33,612 nt of DNA from Candidatus Neoanaerotignum tabaqchaliae (GCA_904420235.1 CAJFUS010000020.1:1-33612), one strand, 5' to 3'. Counted from the first letter of the stretch, positions 1 to 7,782 are shown. A program made the numbers and translations. The notes: generated from the sequence alone by a model not told the origin.

Positions 1-28
1 AAAGTCCTTGATTTTCAGGGACTTTTTT
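1..28 (+). terminator. Rho-independent terminator of a gene left of the window
   Basis: A perfect 7-bp stem (1-7 with 19-25) closes an 11-nt loop and runs into six T residues (23-28). The T-run is on the plus strand, so it should end a plus-strand gene lying outside the window. The stem may extend beyond the left edge. Confidence 0.7.
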
Positions 29-266
29 AGTTATTAAGCATTTTAAAAGCCCTGCCTTTAACACATTAAAACGTAATTTATAACAATTTAAAACAAATAT
101 TGTTCAACATCAAAATATTTCTAAAAAACAAAACTTTATTTAGCTAAAACTGATTTTTTAATCATTATTAAATTGCAGCAAGGCTTTCTTTGAATCCAGA
201 AGAATAAAAAACTATCTAAATATTATCTTTTTTATTTATCCAATAATATCATATTCTTTAAAAGTG
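29..266. other. AT-rich non-coding spacer
   Basis: This stretch before the MATE promoter is very AT-rich. I see no open frame with a ribosome site and no clear hairpin or repeat. It separates the upstream terminator from the promoter at 267. Confidence 0.5.
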
Positions 267-295
267 TTGACTTACAAAATATCATGTGATAAAAT
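267..295 (+). promoter_or_regulatory. Sigma-A promoter of the MATE leader
   Basis: TTGACT (267-272), a 17-nt spacer and TAAAAT (290-295), with a TGn extension at 287-289. Transcription would start near 302, exactly where the structured leader begins. Confidence 0.75.
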
Positions 296-302
296 CTCTT
301 TT

Positions 303-387
303 GGTCATCGGAGGGCAAATAATACTGCGATATTATAAGCCGGATAAGATGGCGGGTGAAATTCCCGCTCTCTTATCCGGCTTTTTT
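303..387 (+). promoter_or_regulatory. Structured leader, candidate guanidine-IV (mepA-type) riboswitch with terminator
   Basis: Between the promoter and the MATE gene lies a conserved-looking 5' element. A purine-rich strand CGGAGGG (309-315) is followed by a small hairpin (319-324 with 331-336, loop CTGCGA). A long terminator follows: 11 perfect pairs (339-349 with 371-381), an inner GCGGG/CCCGC stem (352-356 with 364-368) and T6 (382-387). GAGGG at 311-315 could pair, with a bulge, to CCC and TC at 364-370, which would break the inner terminator stem. This is the layout of a transcriptional switch. Guanidine-IV riboswitches are known upstream of Clostridial mepA-type MATE genes. The class assignment is inference from position and architecture; I could not compare with the consensus alignment. 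Confidence 0.6.
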
Positions 388-417
388 AATTAATATAAAT
401 CATTCAGGAGGAAAATC

Positions 418-1758
418 ATGGAAAAAGAAAATGTTCTTATTACCGGAAAAATAGGTCCCTCTCTTTTAAAATTCGCCATTCCGTTTTTGGCGGCAAGCCT
501 ACTTCAGGCGCTTTATGGCGCGGCTGACCTATTCTTTGTTGGACAATACTCCGACTCGTCGGCGGTTTCGGCAGTTGCCATAGGCAGTCAGGTTATGCAG
601 ACAATAACAGGAATAATTCTCGGTATATCAACGGGAGCAACAGTTATAATAGGCCGCCATATAGGCGAAAAGGATTTTGACGGGACCGCAAAAACCATCG
701 GCACCACAGCAGTGCTTTTTATAATTCTTTCGATAATCATAACGCCGATAATGGTTCTTCTTACAGGACGGATAGTATCCGTAATGGATACCCCTCCAGA
801 AGCGGCTATACCGGCCAGAAACTACATATTGACTTGCTCCCTGGGAATACCGTTTATTGTGGGATATAATGCCGTAAGCGGCATATTCAGAGGAATAGGC
901 GACTCGAAAACACCTGTTTACTTTATACTTTTGGCATGTATAATAAACATTGTTATGGACTATATACTTACGGCCATAATACCTTTAAGCGCCGAAGGTG
1001 CCGCCATAGCCACCGTAATGGCGCAGGGCATAAGTTTTATAGCCAGCCTTTTATATTTAAAGAAGAAAGGACTTGGTTTTAAATTTACCAGGAGCCATAT
1101 TTCTTTTAATAAAGGGCTTTCCTTAATGATACTGAAAGTCGGTGCTCCTCTCGCCCTTCAAGATGCTCTTGTAAACGTGTCCTTTCTTGTTATAACAGCC
1201 ATAGTAAACTCCCTTGGAATTGTGGCCTCCGCATCAGTTGGCGTTGTTGAGAAAATAATTGTTTTTGCCATGCTTCCGCCAACAGCCTTTGCCTCAGCCG
1301 TAGCCGCCATGACAGCACAAAACGTTGGAGCCGGAAAAACCGACAGAGCACGCAAAGTTTTATGGTATGGTGTTTCATACTCTCTTATTTTTGGTGTAAT
1401 AGCCTGTCTTTTAGGACAGTTTACACCGCAGAGCCTTACATCACTGTTTTCAAATGACCCCCAGGTTATAGCTTCAGCGGCGCAATATTTAAAGTCCTAC
1501 TCTTTGGACTGTTTGTTTGTAAGCTTTGTTTTTTGCATGAACTCATACTTCAGCGGCTTTGGAAAATCCATAATAGCCTTTGCTCACAGCATGGTTGCAA
1601 CTTTTATAATAAGGATACCATTAACCTATATACTAAGCAAAGCGGCAGGCGGTTCGCTATATATAATAGGCTTCGCTGCACCATGCGCAACGGCTGTGTC
1701 GCTTATAATATGCCTTTACTTTATAAACGCTAAAAAAGATATGTTCCTTTTAAAATAA
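418..1758 (+). CDS. MATE family multidrug/cation efflux transporter (MepA/NorM-like)
   Basis: A 446-residue integral membrane exporter with about twelve hydrophobic segments, the usual size of the MATE family. These antiporters use Na+ or H+ gradients to expel cationic drugs and small cations. The N-terminal repeat shows the family pattern: FAIPFLAASLLQALYGAAD (19-37) with FVGQYSDSSAVSAVAIG (40-56), then GISTGATVIIGRHIGEKD (69-86). The second half repeats the fold, with GAPLALQDALVNVSF and a MTAQNVGAGK loop. The ATG follows AGGAGG (406-411) at a 6-nt spacing. The gene is monocistronic, ending at the terminator at 1865. The leader with an intrinsic terminator suggests ligand control, plausibly by guanidine, in which case the protein would be a guanidinium exporter. 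Family assignment is secure; the substrate is inference. Confidence 0.93.
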   Translation: MEKENVLITGKIGPSLLKFAIPFLAASLLQALYGAADLFFVGQYSDSSAVSAVAIGSQVMQTITGIILGISTGATVIIGRHIGEKDFDGTAKTIGTTAVLFIILSIIITPIMVLLTGRIVSVMDTPPEAAIPARNYILTCSLGIPFIVGYNAVSGIFRGIGDSKTPVYFILLACIINIVMDYILTAIIPLSAEGAAIATVMAQGISFIASLLYLKKKGLGFKFTRSHISFNKGLSLMILKVGAPLALQDALVNVSFLVITAIVNSLGIVASASVGVVEKIIVFAMLPPTAFASAVAAMTAQNVGAGKTDRARKVLWYGVSYSLIFGVIACLLGQFTPQSLTSLFSNDPQVIASAAQYLKSYSLDCLFVSFVFCMNSYFSGFGKSIIAFAHSMVATFIIRIPLTYILSKAAGGSLYIIGFAAPCATAVSLIICLYFINAKKDMFLLK

Positions 1759-1864
1759 AACTTTAATTAAGTTCTGTCTTAACAAAACTGCAAAAATTGA
1801 ATTTTTAAAGTCAAACTTATACAATATTTTATTCAATCATAAAACTCGTCTATTTAAACAGACT

Positions 1865-1895
1865 AAAAATGGCCATAAAAGTTATGGCCATTTTT
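1865..1895. terminator. Bidirectional terminator between MATE and MFS genes
   Basis: A 14-bp perfect stem (1865-1878 with 1882-1895, 3-nt loop) is flanked by A- and T-runs, so it can end both the plus-strand MATE transcript and the convergent minus-strand MFS transcript. Confidence 0.85.
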
Positions 1896-1911
1896 TATTT
1901 CAGTATTGAAT

Positions 1912-3336
1912 TTATGCTTTCTTAAATATTCCAAAAGTACGTTTATTGCTTTTAACTCCAAAAACCGATATTATAAACAGAACTGCGGCTCCCATAGCCA
2001 TCCAAAAAAACGCTACATTCATACCATGCATAAGAGCGCCGTTCCCATAAACGGCTTTCGAATTCGCTCCCACCGTTGTCATAATACCAACAAACAGCGC
2101 CGACCCAATGGCTCCGGAAATTGTGCGGAACGACGTAAGAAGCGACGACGCGTCAGCTACTTTTTTAGAATCCACACTGCTGCTTCCCCAAGTCAGCAGT
2201 GGCATCATTAGGCTTCCTATAGAAATATTACGTATTACATTAAGTCCAGCTGCAATCCAAAGAGGCGTGCCCATATCAATAAAAAACATTCCTATATTGC
2301 TTATTACTAAGGCTGCTGAACCAACCATAAAAATCTTTTTAATTCCCATTTTGTCATACACTCTTCCGGCAAAAGGGCTTACAACGGCTGTTGCCAGCGA
2401 CCCTGGCAATGTTACCAAGCCTGACACAACAGCTGAATATCCCATAACGCTTTGAACATACAGCGGCATAATCACCGATGACCCCATCATAACAAGATAT
2501 AAAACCATGCTTGACACAACGCTTACAGCGTAATCATAACCTTTCAATATTCTAACGTCAAGAAACGGCCTCTCAAGTTTGCATTGGCGAACAACAAAAA
2601 GCACGCAAACTATAACGCCTATAAGCAAAGGAAGCCCCGCCTGTGTGCTTACAATTCCAAAATCACTTATGTTTCCAATGCCAAGAGTTATACCGCCAAA
2701 GGCAAAAATACTTTCAACAAAAGAAACTGCGTCAAATTTTTTATTTTGAGTTTCCAATACATTCTCAAAAACAATCCACGCCATAATAAATGACATAATC
2801 ATAATAACAAGAACAACATAAAAAATGGATTTCCAGCCAAATGCGTCAATCATAAGTCCGGCTATTGTTGGCGCTATAATGGGCGCCGCCGTTGTTGCCA
2901 AGCCGTATGTTCCCATCATCGCTCCCTTTTTATCCGGCGGATAGACGGTTAAAATAACAACTTGAGCCGCTGACATTAACACTCCGTTTCCACAGGCTTG
3001 TATAACTCTTCCAGCCATCATAATGTAAAAATTTCCTGCAAAAATGCTTAGTAAAAGACCTATTATAAAGCTTCCAATACCAACTATATAAAGCTTTTTT
3101 GTTGGAAATTTTGTAATTAAAAATGCTGTTAGCGGCATAATCATTCCCATAGCCAAAGAATATCCGCTTGTAACCCATTGTCCAACCGATGTGCTTACTC
3201 CAAAATAGTCCACAACATTTGGAAGGGCCGTTGTCATAGCCGTTGACAAAATTGACGAGGCTATGCCGGAAACAACCAAATTTAAAAAAATCATAGCGCG
3301 TTTTTTGTCGGTTAACTTAGTAATTTCATTGTTCAA
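1912..3336 (-). CDS. MFS multidrug transporter, DHA2 (EmrB/QacA) type
   Basis: A 474-residue protein with about 14 hydrophobic segments, the length and topology of DHA2 drug:H+ antiporters. Motif-C-like LATTAAPIIAPTIAGLMID follows the fourth or fifth segment, and an internal motif-A-like loop GRVYDKMGIKKI is present. The reading frame starts at TTG (3336-3334), which has GGAGG (3346-3350) nine bases upstream, so the rare start is well supported. It overlaps the end of the MarR gene by 11 bp and is presumably translated from the same message. Regulation by that MarR protein is inferred from the arrangement. Substrates cannot be read from the sequence; drugs, bile salts or fermentation products are possible. 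Confidence 0.92.
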   Translation of the reverse strand: MNNEITKLTDKKRAMIFLNLVVSGIASSILSTAMTTALPNVVDYFGVSTSVGQWVTSGYSLAMGMIMPLTAFLITKFPTKKLYIVGIGSFIIGLLLSIFAGNFYIMMAGRVIQACGNGVLMSAAQVVILTVYPPDKKGAMMGTYGLATTAAPIIAPTIAGLMIDAFGWKSIFYVVLVIMIMSFIMAWIVFENVLETQNKKFDAVSFVESIFAFGGITLGIGNISDFGIVSTQAGLPLLIGVIVCVLFVVRQCKLERPFLDVRILKGYDYAVSVVSSMVLYLVMMGSSVIMPLYVQSVMGYSAVVSGLVTLPGSLATAVVSPFAGRVYDKMGIKKIFMVGSAALVISNIGMFFIDMGTPLWIAAGLNVIRNISIGSLMMPLLTWGSSSVDSKKVADASSLLTSFRTISGAIGSALFVGIMTTVGANSKAVYGNGALMHGMNVAFFWMAMGAAVLFIISVFGVKSNKRTFGIFKKA

Positions 3337-3790
3337 AACTTCGTTCCTCCATTCTGTGCCACACCTTTTTATTTATGTTTTCCATCATCTGCTCCATTGT
3401 ACGCTCCGCTTCTTTAATATCCGACGAAGGAATATTATGGCACATATCCCTATAAAAATTTTTGTGTATTTCTTTAATTTTTTTAGCTGGAGGAATCGCT
3501 TTGTCCGTTAAATACAGCAGTTTTATACGCTTGTCCTTTTGACTTTTAACAATGTTAACATAACCAATTTCCATAAGCTTTTTAATAACTTTTGTTAATG
3601 TGGCCTTGTCAACTCTAATACGCTCCGCCATTTCCTGGGCCGAAGCCCCCGGATGGTCATAAATATATTCCACATAAAACTGCTGTCCCCATCCAATTTC
3701 AAAATCAGCTAAGCCTCTATCGTAATACATCTTCATCAGCCTGTCTAAAATAGTTATGCACCGCCCAATATTGGGAAAATTATCGTCCAT
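3326..3790 (-). CDS. MarR family transcriptional regulator
   Basis: A 154-residue winged-helix regulator of normal MarR length. Helical dimerisation segments at both ends (about 10-45 and 125-150) flank the DNA-binding domain. The recognition helix is around 59-73 (RVDKATLTKVIKKLM), and the wing around 83-93 holds the conserved D-x-R (DKR, 86-88). MarR proteins usually repress themselves and an adjacent exporter and are released by small phenolic or drug ligands. Here the gene leads a two-gene operon with a DHA2 exporter. A near-palindrome over its own -35 region (3834-3849) is a plausible autoregulatory site. The ATG is preceded by a weak Shine-Dalgarno (GCGGGTGA). Function as exporter regulator is inference. 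Confidence 0.92.
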   Translation of the reverse strand: MDDNFPNIGRCITILDRLMKMYYDRGLADFEIGWGQQFYVEYIYDHPGASAQEMAERIRVDKATLTKVIKKLMEIGYVNIVKSQKDKRIKLLYLTDKAIPPAKKIKEIHKNFYRDMCHNIPSSDIKEAERTMEQMMENINKKVWHRMEERSFEQ

Positions 3791-3818
3791 ATAGTTTCAC
3801 CCGCTTTCACAGCGTAAC

Positions 3819-3849
3819 AGTATATCACAAAAAAGTAGCTTACGCAACT
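3819..3849 (-). promoter_or_regulatory. MarR-MFS operon promoter with overlapping operator-like palindrome
   Basis: On the minus strand TTGCGT (3847-3842), 17 nt and TATACT (3824-3819) with a TGA extension form a promoter. The near-palindrome AGTAGCTTACGCAACT (3834-3849; 6-bp arms with one mismatch) covers the -35. A MarR dimer bound there would block RNA polymerase; this is inference. Confidence 0.55.
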
Positions 3850-4095
3850 ATATTTTAATATTTCTCTAATTAGCGAATATAATAAAAAACTTTCCCATTA
3901 AACATTACTTTTATAACCATAAAACTCCCTATCTTTTATAACATTCAAGCCTTTTAAATTATAAAAAGCAAATCAATTTTTCGGTATGTGTCATTCTTAT
4001 CATGAATATCAATAAAAATTAATACCTAATTCCAAAATTTCGCTAAAACACATGTGTACTAAGTATCTAAAGCTTCCTACTTAAAAAAGGCATTT

Positions 4096-4140
4096 TTAAA
4101 GCCCAACAAACGGAATTTGCTATCCATTGTTGGGCTTTAG
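4096..4140. other. Long hairpin without a U-tract in a 424-bp gene-free gap
   Basis: The region 3791-4214 has no credible gene. Apart from the MarR promoter its only strong feature is this 12 to 13-bp perfect stem (4097-4109 with 4127-4139) around a 17-nt loop. Neither strand carries a T-run directly after the stem, so it is not a textbook terminator, although it lies 75 bp downstream of the 2-epimerase gene end. It could be a processed 3' end, a weak terminator or a protein-binding inverted repeat. Confidence 0.5.
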
Positions 4141-4214
4141 CGTGGTTACATTATACTAAGTCAAATAAAAATCCTTTTATATTGACATATTTGTTTAAAT
4201 AGTTACCGACAATT

Positions 4215-5312
4215 TTATAAATTTTTCTCAAGTATATCGGCTATTCTTACGCAGGCAAAGCCATCGCCGTAGGGGTTTGAAGCATGGCTCATTTTGTCGT
4301 ATTCCTCTTTGCTTGTAAGAAGTTTTTTAAACTCGTTGTATATTGTCTCCTCATTCGTTCCAACAAGCTTAAGAGTTCCGGCCTTAATTCCCTCAGGTCT
4401 TTCGGTGGTGTCTCTCATAACAAGAACCGGCTTTCCAAGAGAAGGCGCCTCCTCCTGTATTCCGCCGCTGTCTGTAAGTATAAGATAGCTTCTTGAAAGG
4501 AAGTTGTGGAAATCAATAACATCGAGAGGCTCTATAATCCTTATACGGTCGTCGTTTCCAAGCTCCTCGTCAGCGGCTTTCCTAACAACAGGATTCATGT
4601 GTATAGGATATATAACTTTTATATCTTCTGTTTCGTCAACTATCCTTCTTATGGCCCTGAACATGTTGTGCATTGGCTTTCCAAGATTCTCTCTTCTGTG
4701 GGCCGTAAGCATTATAAGACGGCTTCCTTCCGCCCATTTAAGATGCTCATTTGAGTAATCTTCTCTTACGGTTGTTTTAAGGGCGTCTATGGCTGTGTTG
4801 CCTGTAACAAAAATCGTATCGGCGCTCTTTCCTTCTCTCAAAAGATTATTTTTAGAAATTTCTGTTGGGGCAAAATTAAACTTAGCCACTATGCCAACAG
4901 CCTGACGGTTAAATTCCTCAGGATATGGCGAGTATATGTTATAGGTTCTTAAGCCGGCTTCAACGTGTCCAACAGGAATCTGCATATAAAAGCAAGCCAA
5001 AGCTGTGCTGAACGTAGTTGTTGTATCTCCGTGAACAAGAACAACATCCGGTCTCTCGGCCTCCAGAACCTGTCTTATTCTCTCCAATATGTTAACTGTA
5101 ACGTCAAAAAGCGTCTGCTTGTCCTTCATTATAGATAAATCATAATCAGGCTCAACATTAAACGCCTTTAAAACTTGGTCCAGCATTTGCCTGTGCTGTC
5201 CCGTTACACAAACAATAGTTTTAAAATTATTCCTTGCTTTAAGCTCATTAACAAGCGGACACATTTTTATAGCCTCCGGTCTTGTGCCAAAAACAAGCAT
5301 TACCTTTTTCAT
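4215..5312 (-). CDS. wecB: UDP-N-acetylglucosamine 2-epimerase, non-hydrolysing
   Basis: 365 residues, the normal length of the WecB/MnaA family, which interconverts UDP-GlcNAc and UDP-ManNAc in the cytoplasm to supply ManNAc for teichoic acid, linkage units or capsule. Family landmarks are complete: GTRPEAIKM (9-17), GQHRQML (38-44), HGDTTTT with D96, HVEAGLRT with E118, PEEFNR with E132, TAHRREN with H205 and the UDP-binding DSGGIQEEAPSLGKPVL. D96, E118, E132 and H205 match the known catalytic set of the Escherichia coli and Bacillus enzymes. The ATG has GGGGAA upstream. It starts only 28 bp after the terminator of the preceding small gene, so it depends on read-through or a promoter I cannot see. 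No other polysaccharide genes are adjacent. Confidence 0.96.
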   Translation of the reverse strand: MKKVMLVFGTRPEAIKMCPLVNELKARNNFKTIVCVTGQHRQMLDQVLKAFNVEPDYDLSIMKDKQTLFDVTVNILERIRQVLEAERPDVVLVHGDTTTTFSTALACFYMQIPVGHVEAGLRTYNIYSPYPEEFNRQAVGIVAKFNFAPTEISKNNLLREGKSADTIFVTGNTAIDALKTTVREDYSNEHLKWAEGSRLIMLTAHRRENLGKPMHNMFRAIRRIVDETEDIKVIYPIHMNPVVRKAADEELGNDDRIRIIEPLDVIDFHNFLSRSYLILTDSGGIQEEAPSLGKPVLVMRDTTERPEGIKAGTLKLVGTNEETIYNEFKKLLTSKEEYDKMSHASNPYGDGFACVRIADILEKNL

Positions 5313-5340
5313 AATTAAGTTCCCCGCTTTATAAAGTCAT

Positions 5341-5372
5341 AAAAAACGGCTCCTCAAAAACGCGGAACCGTT
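5341..5372 (-). terminator. Terminator of the DUF1858-type gene
   Basis: On the minus strand a 9-bp stem (5372-5364 with 5353-5345, one G-T wobble) is followed by a run of T. It lies between the redox-disulfide gene and wecB and probably attenuates read-through into wecB. Confidence 0.75.
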
Positions 5373-5380
5373 TATTTTTA

Positions 5381-5590
5381 TTACTGCTTTTTTGAAAGAT
5401 AGTCGTTAATGGCGTCAACAAGCTTATTTGCGTCCATGCCATGAACCATGCTGGCTTCCTCAAGAGTTTCTCCTGCTGACGAAGGGCAGCCAACGCAATG
5501 CATTCCAGCCTGCATAAGAAGTATGGCTATGTTTCTGTCCATCATAAGAAGATCGCCTATTTTTGTATCTTTTGTAACCGTATTTGCCAT
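5381..5590 (-). CDS. DUF1858 / hybrid-cluster-protein-associated redox disulfide domain protein
   Basis: A 69-residue single-domain protein matching the small family named for its association with prismane (hybrid cluster) proteins. The signature GMHCVGCP places a CxxC pair at C32 and C35, after a short N-terminal part (TKDTKIGDLLMMDRN) typical of DUF1858. The C-terminal half is helical. Family members are thought to act in thiol or nitrosative redox chemistry, but the biochemical role is not established. No hybrid cluster protein gene is nearby. It has a strong AGGAGG site and its own promoter and terminator, so it is an independent single-gene unit. Confidence 0.88.
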   Translation of the reverse strand: MANTVTKDTKIGDLLMMDRNIAILLMQAGMHCVGCPSSAGETLEEASMVHGMDANKLVDAINDYLSKKQ

Positions 5591-5622
5591 TTAAAAAACC
5601 TCCTTGTAAAATTTATAGGCTT

Positions 5623-5652
5623 AGTATAACATACTTTGTATAAAAATATCAA
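5623..5652 (-). promoter_or_regulatory. Promoter of the DUF1858-type gene
   Basis: On the minus strand TTGATA (5652-5647), an 18-nt spacer and TATACT (5628-5623) with a TGT extension. It faces away from the divergent cyclase gene. Confidence 0.65.
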
Positions 5653-5679
5653 ACCTATCTGTCAAAAAAGGAGATAATA

Positions 5680-6264
5680 ATGTTAGTTGATATAACAAGA
5701 ACTCTCAACTCAAATATTTATACTTATCCGGGAGACCCAAAATTCAGTCTTAAAACCATATGCGATATTAACAGCGCCGGCTTTAACGTAAGCCAAATAT
5801 CAATGGGAAGCCACTGTGGAACACATGTTGACGCGCCAAAACATTTTTTTGGCGACCTTAACGGAATATCTGACATAAATCTTAACACCCTTTGTGGAAA
5901 GGCATTTATAGCCGATGTTTCATCATTAAAAAATGTAGACCGTAATTTTTTAAATGGTCTCAATTTCAGTCTTTTTGACATATTCATACTAAAAACGAAG
6001 AATAAAGATATATTTCTTACACTGAACGGAGCCCAAGAACTTATATCAAAAAAAATAAAGGCCGTTGGAACAGAATGCTTTGACATAGAAGATGAAAAAA
6101 TAACAGGCTTTTCAGTGCATAAAACACTTCTTAAAGCTCAAGTGCCTATTATAGAAGGACTTAAACTTGACGGAATAAAAAGCGGTATATATAAATTTTA
6201 CTGCTTTCCTCTTAAAGTAGAAAACTGCGACGGAGCCCCTGCCAGAGCAGCCGTTGAGATGTAA
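5680..6264 (+). CDS. Cyclase family protein (kynurenine formamidase-like metal-dependent hydrolase)
   Basis: A 194-residue protein of the putative cyclase family (Pfam PF04199), which includes bacterial kynurenine formamidase KynB and other amidohydrolase-like enzymes. The N-terminal DITRTLNSNIYTYPGDP and the metal signature SHCGTHVDAPKHF are clear: H45, H49, D51 and H55 are the expected metal and catalytic positions. The C-terminal GAPARAAVEM ending is also typical. The ATG at 5680 follows AGGAG (5669-5673). No tryptophan catabolism genes are near, so the substrate is unknown; kynurenine formamidase is only one possibility. No terminator separates it from the lipoprotein gene 100 bp downstream, so they may share a transcript. 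Confidence 0.88.
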   Translation: MLVDITRTLNSNIYTYPGDPKFSLKTICDINSAGFNVSQISMGSHCGTHVDAPKHFFGDLNGISDINLNTLCGKAFIADVSSLKNVDRNFLNGLNFSLFDIFILKTKNKDIFLTLNGAQELISKKIKAVGTECFDIEDEKITGFSVHKTLLKAQVPIIEGLKLDGIKSGIYKFYCFPLKVENCDGAPARAAVEM

Positions 6265-6370
6265 AACTGTTTCTCTAAAACACATAAAAGTCTCATAAAC
6301 GCTTCACTTAATTTTCACATGCTGAAATTAAACTATAAACATAAAAATCAAACGAAAGGAGAAGCGTTAT

Positions 6371-7077
6371 ATGAAAAAAACATTGTGTCGCTCACAATAT
6401 CAACCATTATAGTTTCATCTTTAATTTGTGGGTGCACTCTCGCCTCCGAAAACTCATCTCAAACAGAAACACAAGCCATTTCATCAACCAATAACAGTAA
6501 CTTAGAGTCCCCGACATCTAATGAAGAAAACATAATATTAGGAACCGTAAAATCCGTAAGTGAAAGCTCAATAACTATTGAAGTGTTCCAGAACAGAGGC
6601 GGCCGCGGACCTAAAAACAGCAACGAGGGCAGCGTGCCTGCCAAAGATACAGAGGCACCGGAAGGAGGTGAAACCGAAATTCAGCCGGAAATAACGGAAG
6701 GAGGCAATTCCCCTGAGCAAACTCAAAGTGCTGAAGCATCAGAAGTGAACGAAAATGCTGTTCCCTCCGAGGCAACTTCAACCAATGAAAATGCAGTTCC
6801 TCCTGAAAGGCCCGATAGTGAGGAAATCACAATAGAAATATCAGAAAGCTCAAAATTTTATAAAGAGGAAAATTCAGAAACCTCAGAAATCGACCTAAGC
6901 GACATAACAGAAGGTTCTTTTGTTAAAGTAACGCTTGAGGAAAACTCAGAAAACACTGCCGAAAGCGTCACATTGACGGAAATGAGAGAACCTTCTGCTG
7001 GAGGACAAGAACCAAGACTTGAGAAAGAAGGCGATAACATCTCGCGAACAACAAATGAAAACGCTTCACAAAACTGA
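6371..7077 (+). CDS. Glu-rich lipoprotein, DUF5666-like; signal peptide frameshifted at a poly-A tract
   Basis: AAAGGAG (6355-6361) sits nine bases before ATG 6371, followed by seven A (6374-6380). That ATG frame ends after 13 codons. The long open frame runs in the register needed if the tract had eight A. It would then give MKKNIVSLTISTIIVSSLIC, a classical lipoprotein signal with the lipobox Cys two residues on (LICGC). As written, the long frame reaches back to ATG 6319, which has no ribosome site. The mature part is very acidic. ILGTVKSVSESSITIEVF and a distal FVKVTLEE...TAESVTL segment resemble the two ends of a DUF5666-like beta domain. They are separated by about 90 residues of Glu/Pro/Thr-rich low complexity with NENAVP twice. 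It is either phase-variable, slippage-read, or a sequence error. Function unknown. Confidence 0.72.
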
Positions 7078-7161
7078 AGCTAAATTCAAATTTAAAATTA
7101 AATAATATAAACACACTACCTCCCAATGTTTTATGCAAACCCCAAATGTGTAAAATATACA

Positions 7162-7191
7162 GCAAAGAGCCTGAAATATCAGGCCCTTTGC
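7162..7191. terminator. Hairpin between convergent lipoprotein and carbonic anhydrase genes
   Basis: A 13-position stem (7162-7174 with 7179-7191, one mismatch, 4-nt loop) lies between the two convergent genes. The T-rich tails are weak on both strands, so termination is likely but may be inefficient. Confidence 0.55.
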
Positions 7192-7236
7192 ACTTTCAGA
7201 ATATTTATTTTTTACTTGTCACTATTATAACATAAA

Positions 7237-7782
7237 TTAAACTTCCACAGACCTAAGCTCGCCTGTTTCCGGATTAATAATAAAGCCCTTTATAACTACG
7301 TCCTTCGGCATAAGAGGGTGATTCTTGAGAAAATCCACCGTTTCGGAAACTGACATATCGACATTGTCAAAACCGCTGAGCCATTTTTCAAAGTCTACTC
7401 CGCAATATCTCATCATGTCAATATGGTCTTGAGAAATTCCCCTCTTTAAAAGTTTATCAATCATTTTTTCCGGATTTATTACGGACGCTCCGCAATCGGA
7501 ATGACCTATTACCATTATTTCCTCAACGCCAAGCTCAACAACGCCAACCAATAGGCTTCTTACAACACTTCCAAAAGGGCTTGTAACAATTCCACCGGCG
7601 TTTTTAATCATTTTAACGTCGCCGTTTTTAATACCTAAAGCGGCCGGCAAAAGTTCCACAAGCCTTGTATCCATACATGTTAATATGGCTATTTTTTTAT
7701 CCGGATATTTACTTGTTTGAAATTTTTTATATTCACCGCTCTCAACAAATTTTCTGTTATACTCCACAAGCTCCTCTATCAA
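7237..7782 (-). CDS. Beta-class carbonic anhydrase (YtiB-like)
   Basis: 181 residues, the compact form of beta-carbonic anhydrase common in Firmicutes, interconverting CO2 and bicarbonate in the cytoplasm. Zinc ligands are recognisable: C36 in TCMDTR (with the conserved D38-x-R40 dyad), and H94 and C97 in GHSDCG. GGIVTSPFGSVVRSLL is also typical. The start is TTG (7782-7780): AAGGAGG (7790-7796) lies seven bases upstream. It begins one base after the stop of the ROK kinase gene, so it is the last gene of the Nudix-ROK-carbonic anhydrase operon and is probably translationally coupled. Bicarbonate supply for carboxylation or pH control is the likely role. Confidence 0.93.
   Translation of the reverse strand: MIEELVEYNRKFVESGEYKKFQTSKYPDKKIAILTCMDTRLVELLPAALGIKNGDVKMIKNAGGIVTSPFGSVVRSLLVGVVELGVEEIMVIGHSDCGASVINPEKMIDKLLKRGISQDHIDMMRYCGVDFEKWLSGFDNVDMSVSETVDFLKNHPLMPKDVVIKGFIINPETGELRSVEV

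Noticed and set aside
6319-6370. ATG 6319 as the true start of the lipoprotein
   Set aside because: No ribosome site, a polar basic N-terminus before the hydrophobic segment, and the real AAAGGAG site lies inside this stretch.
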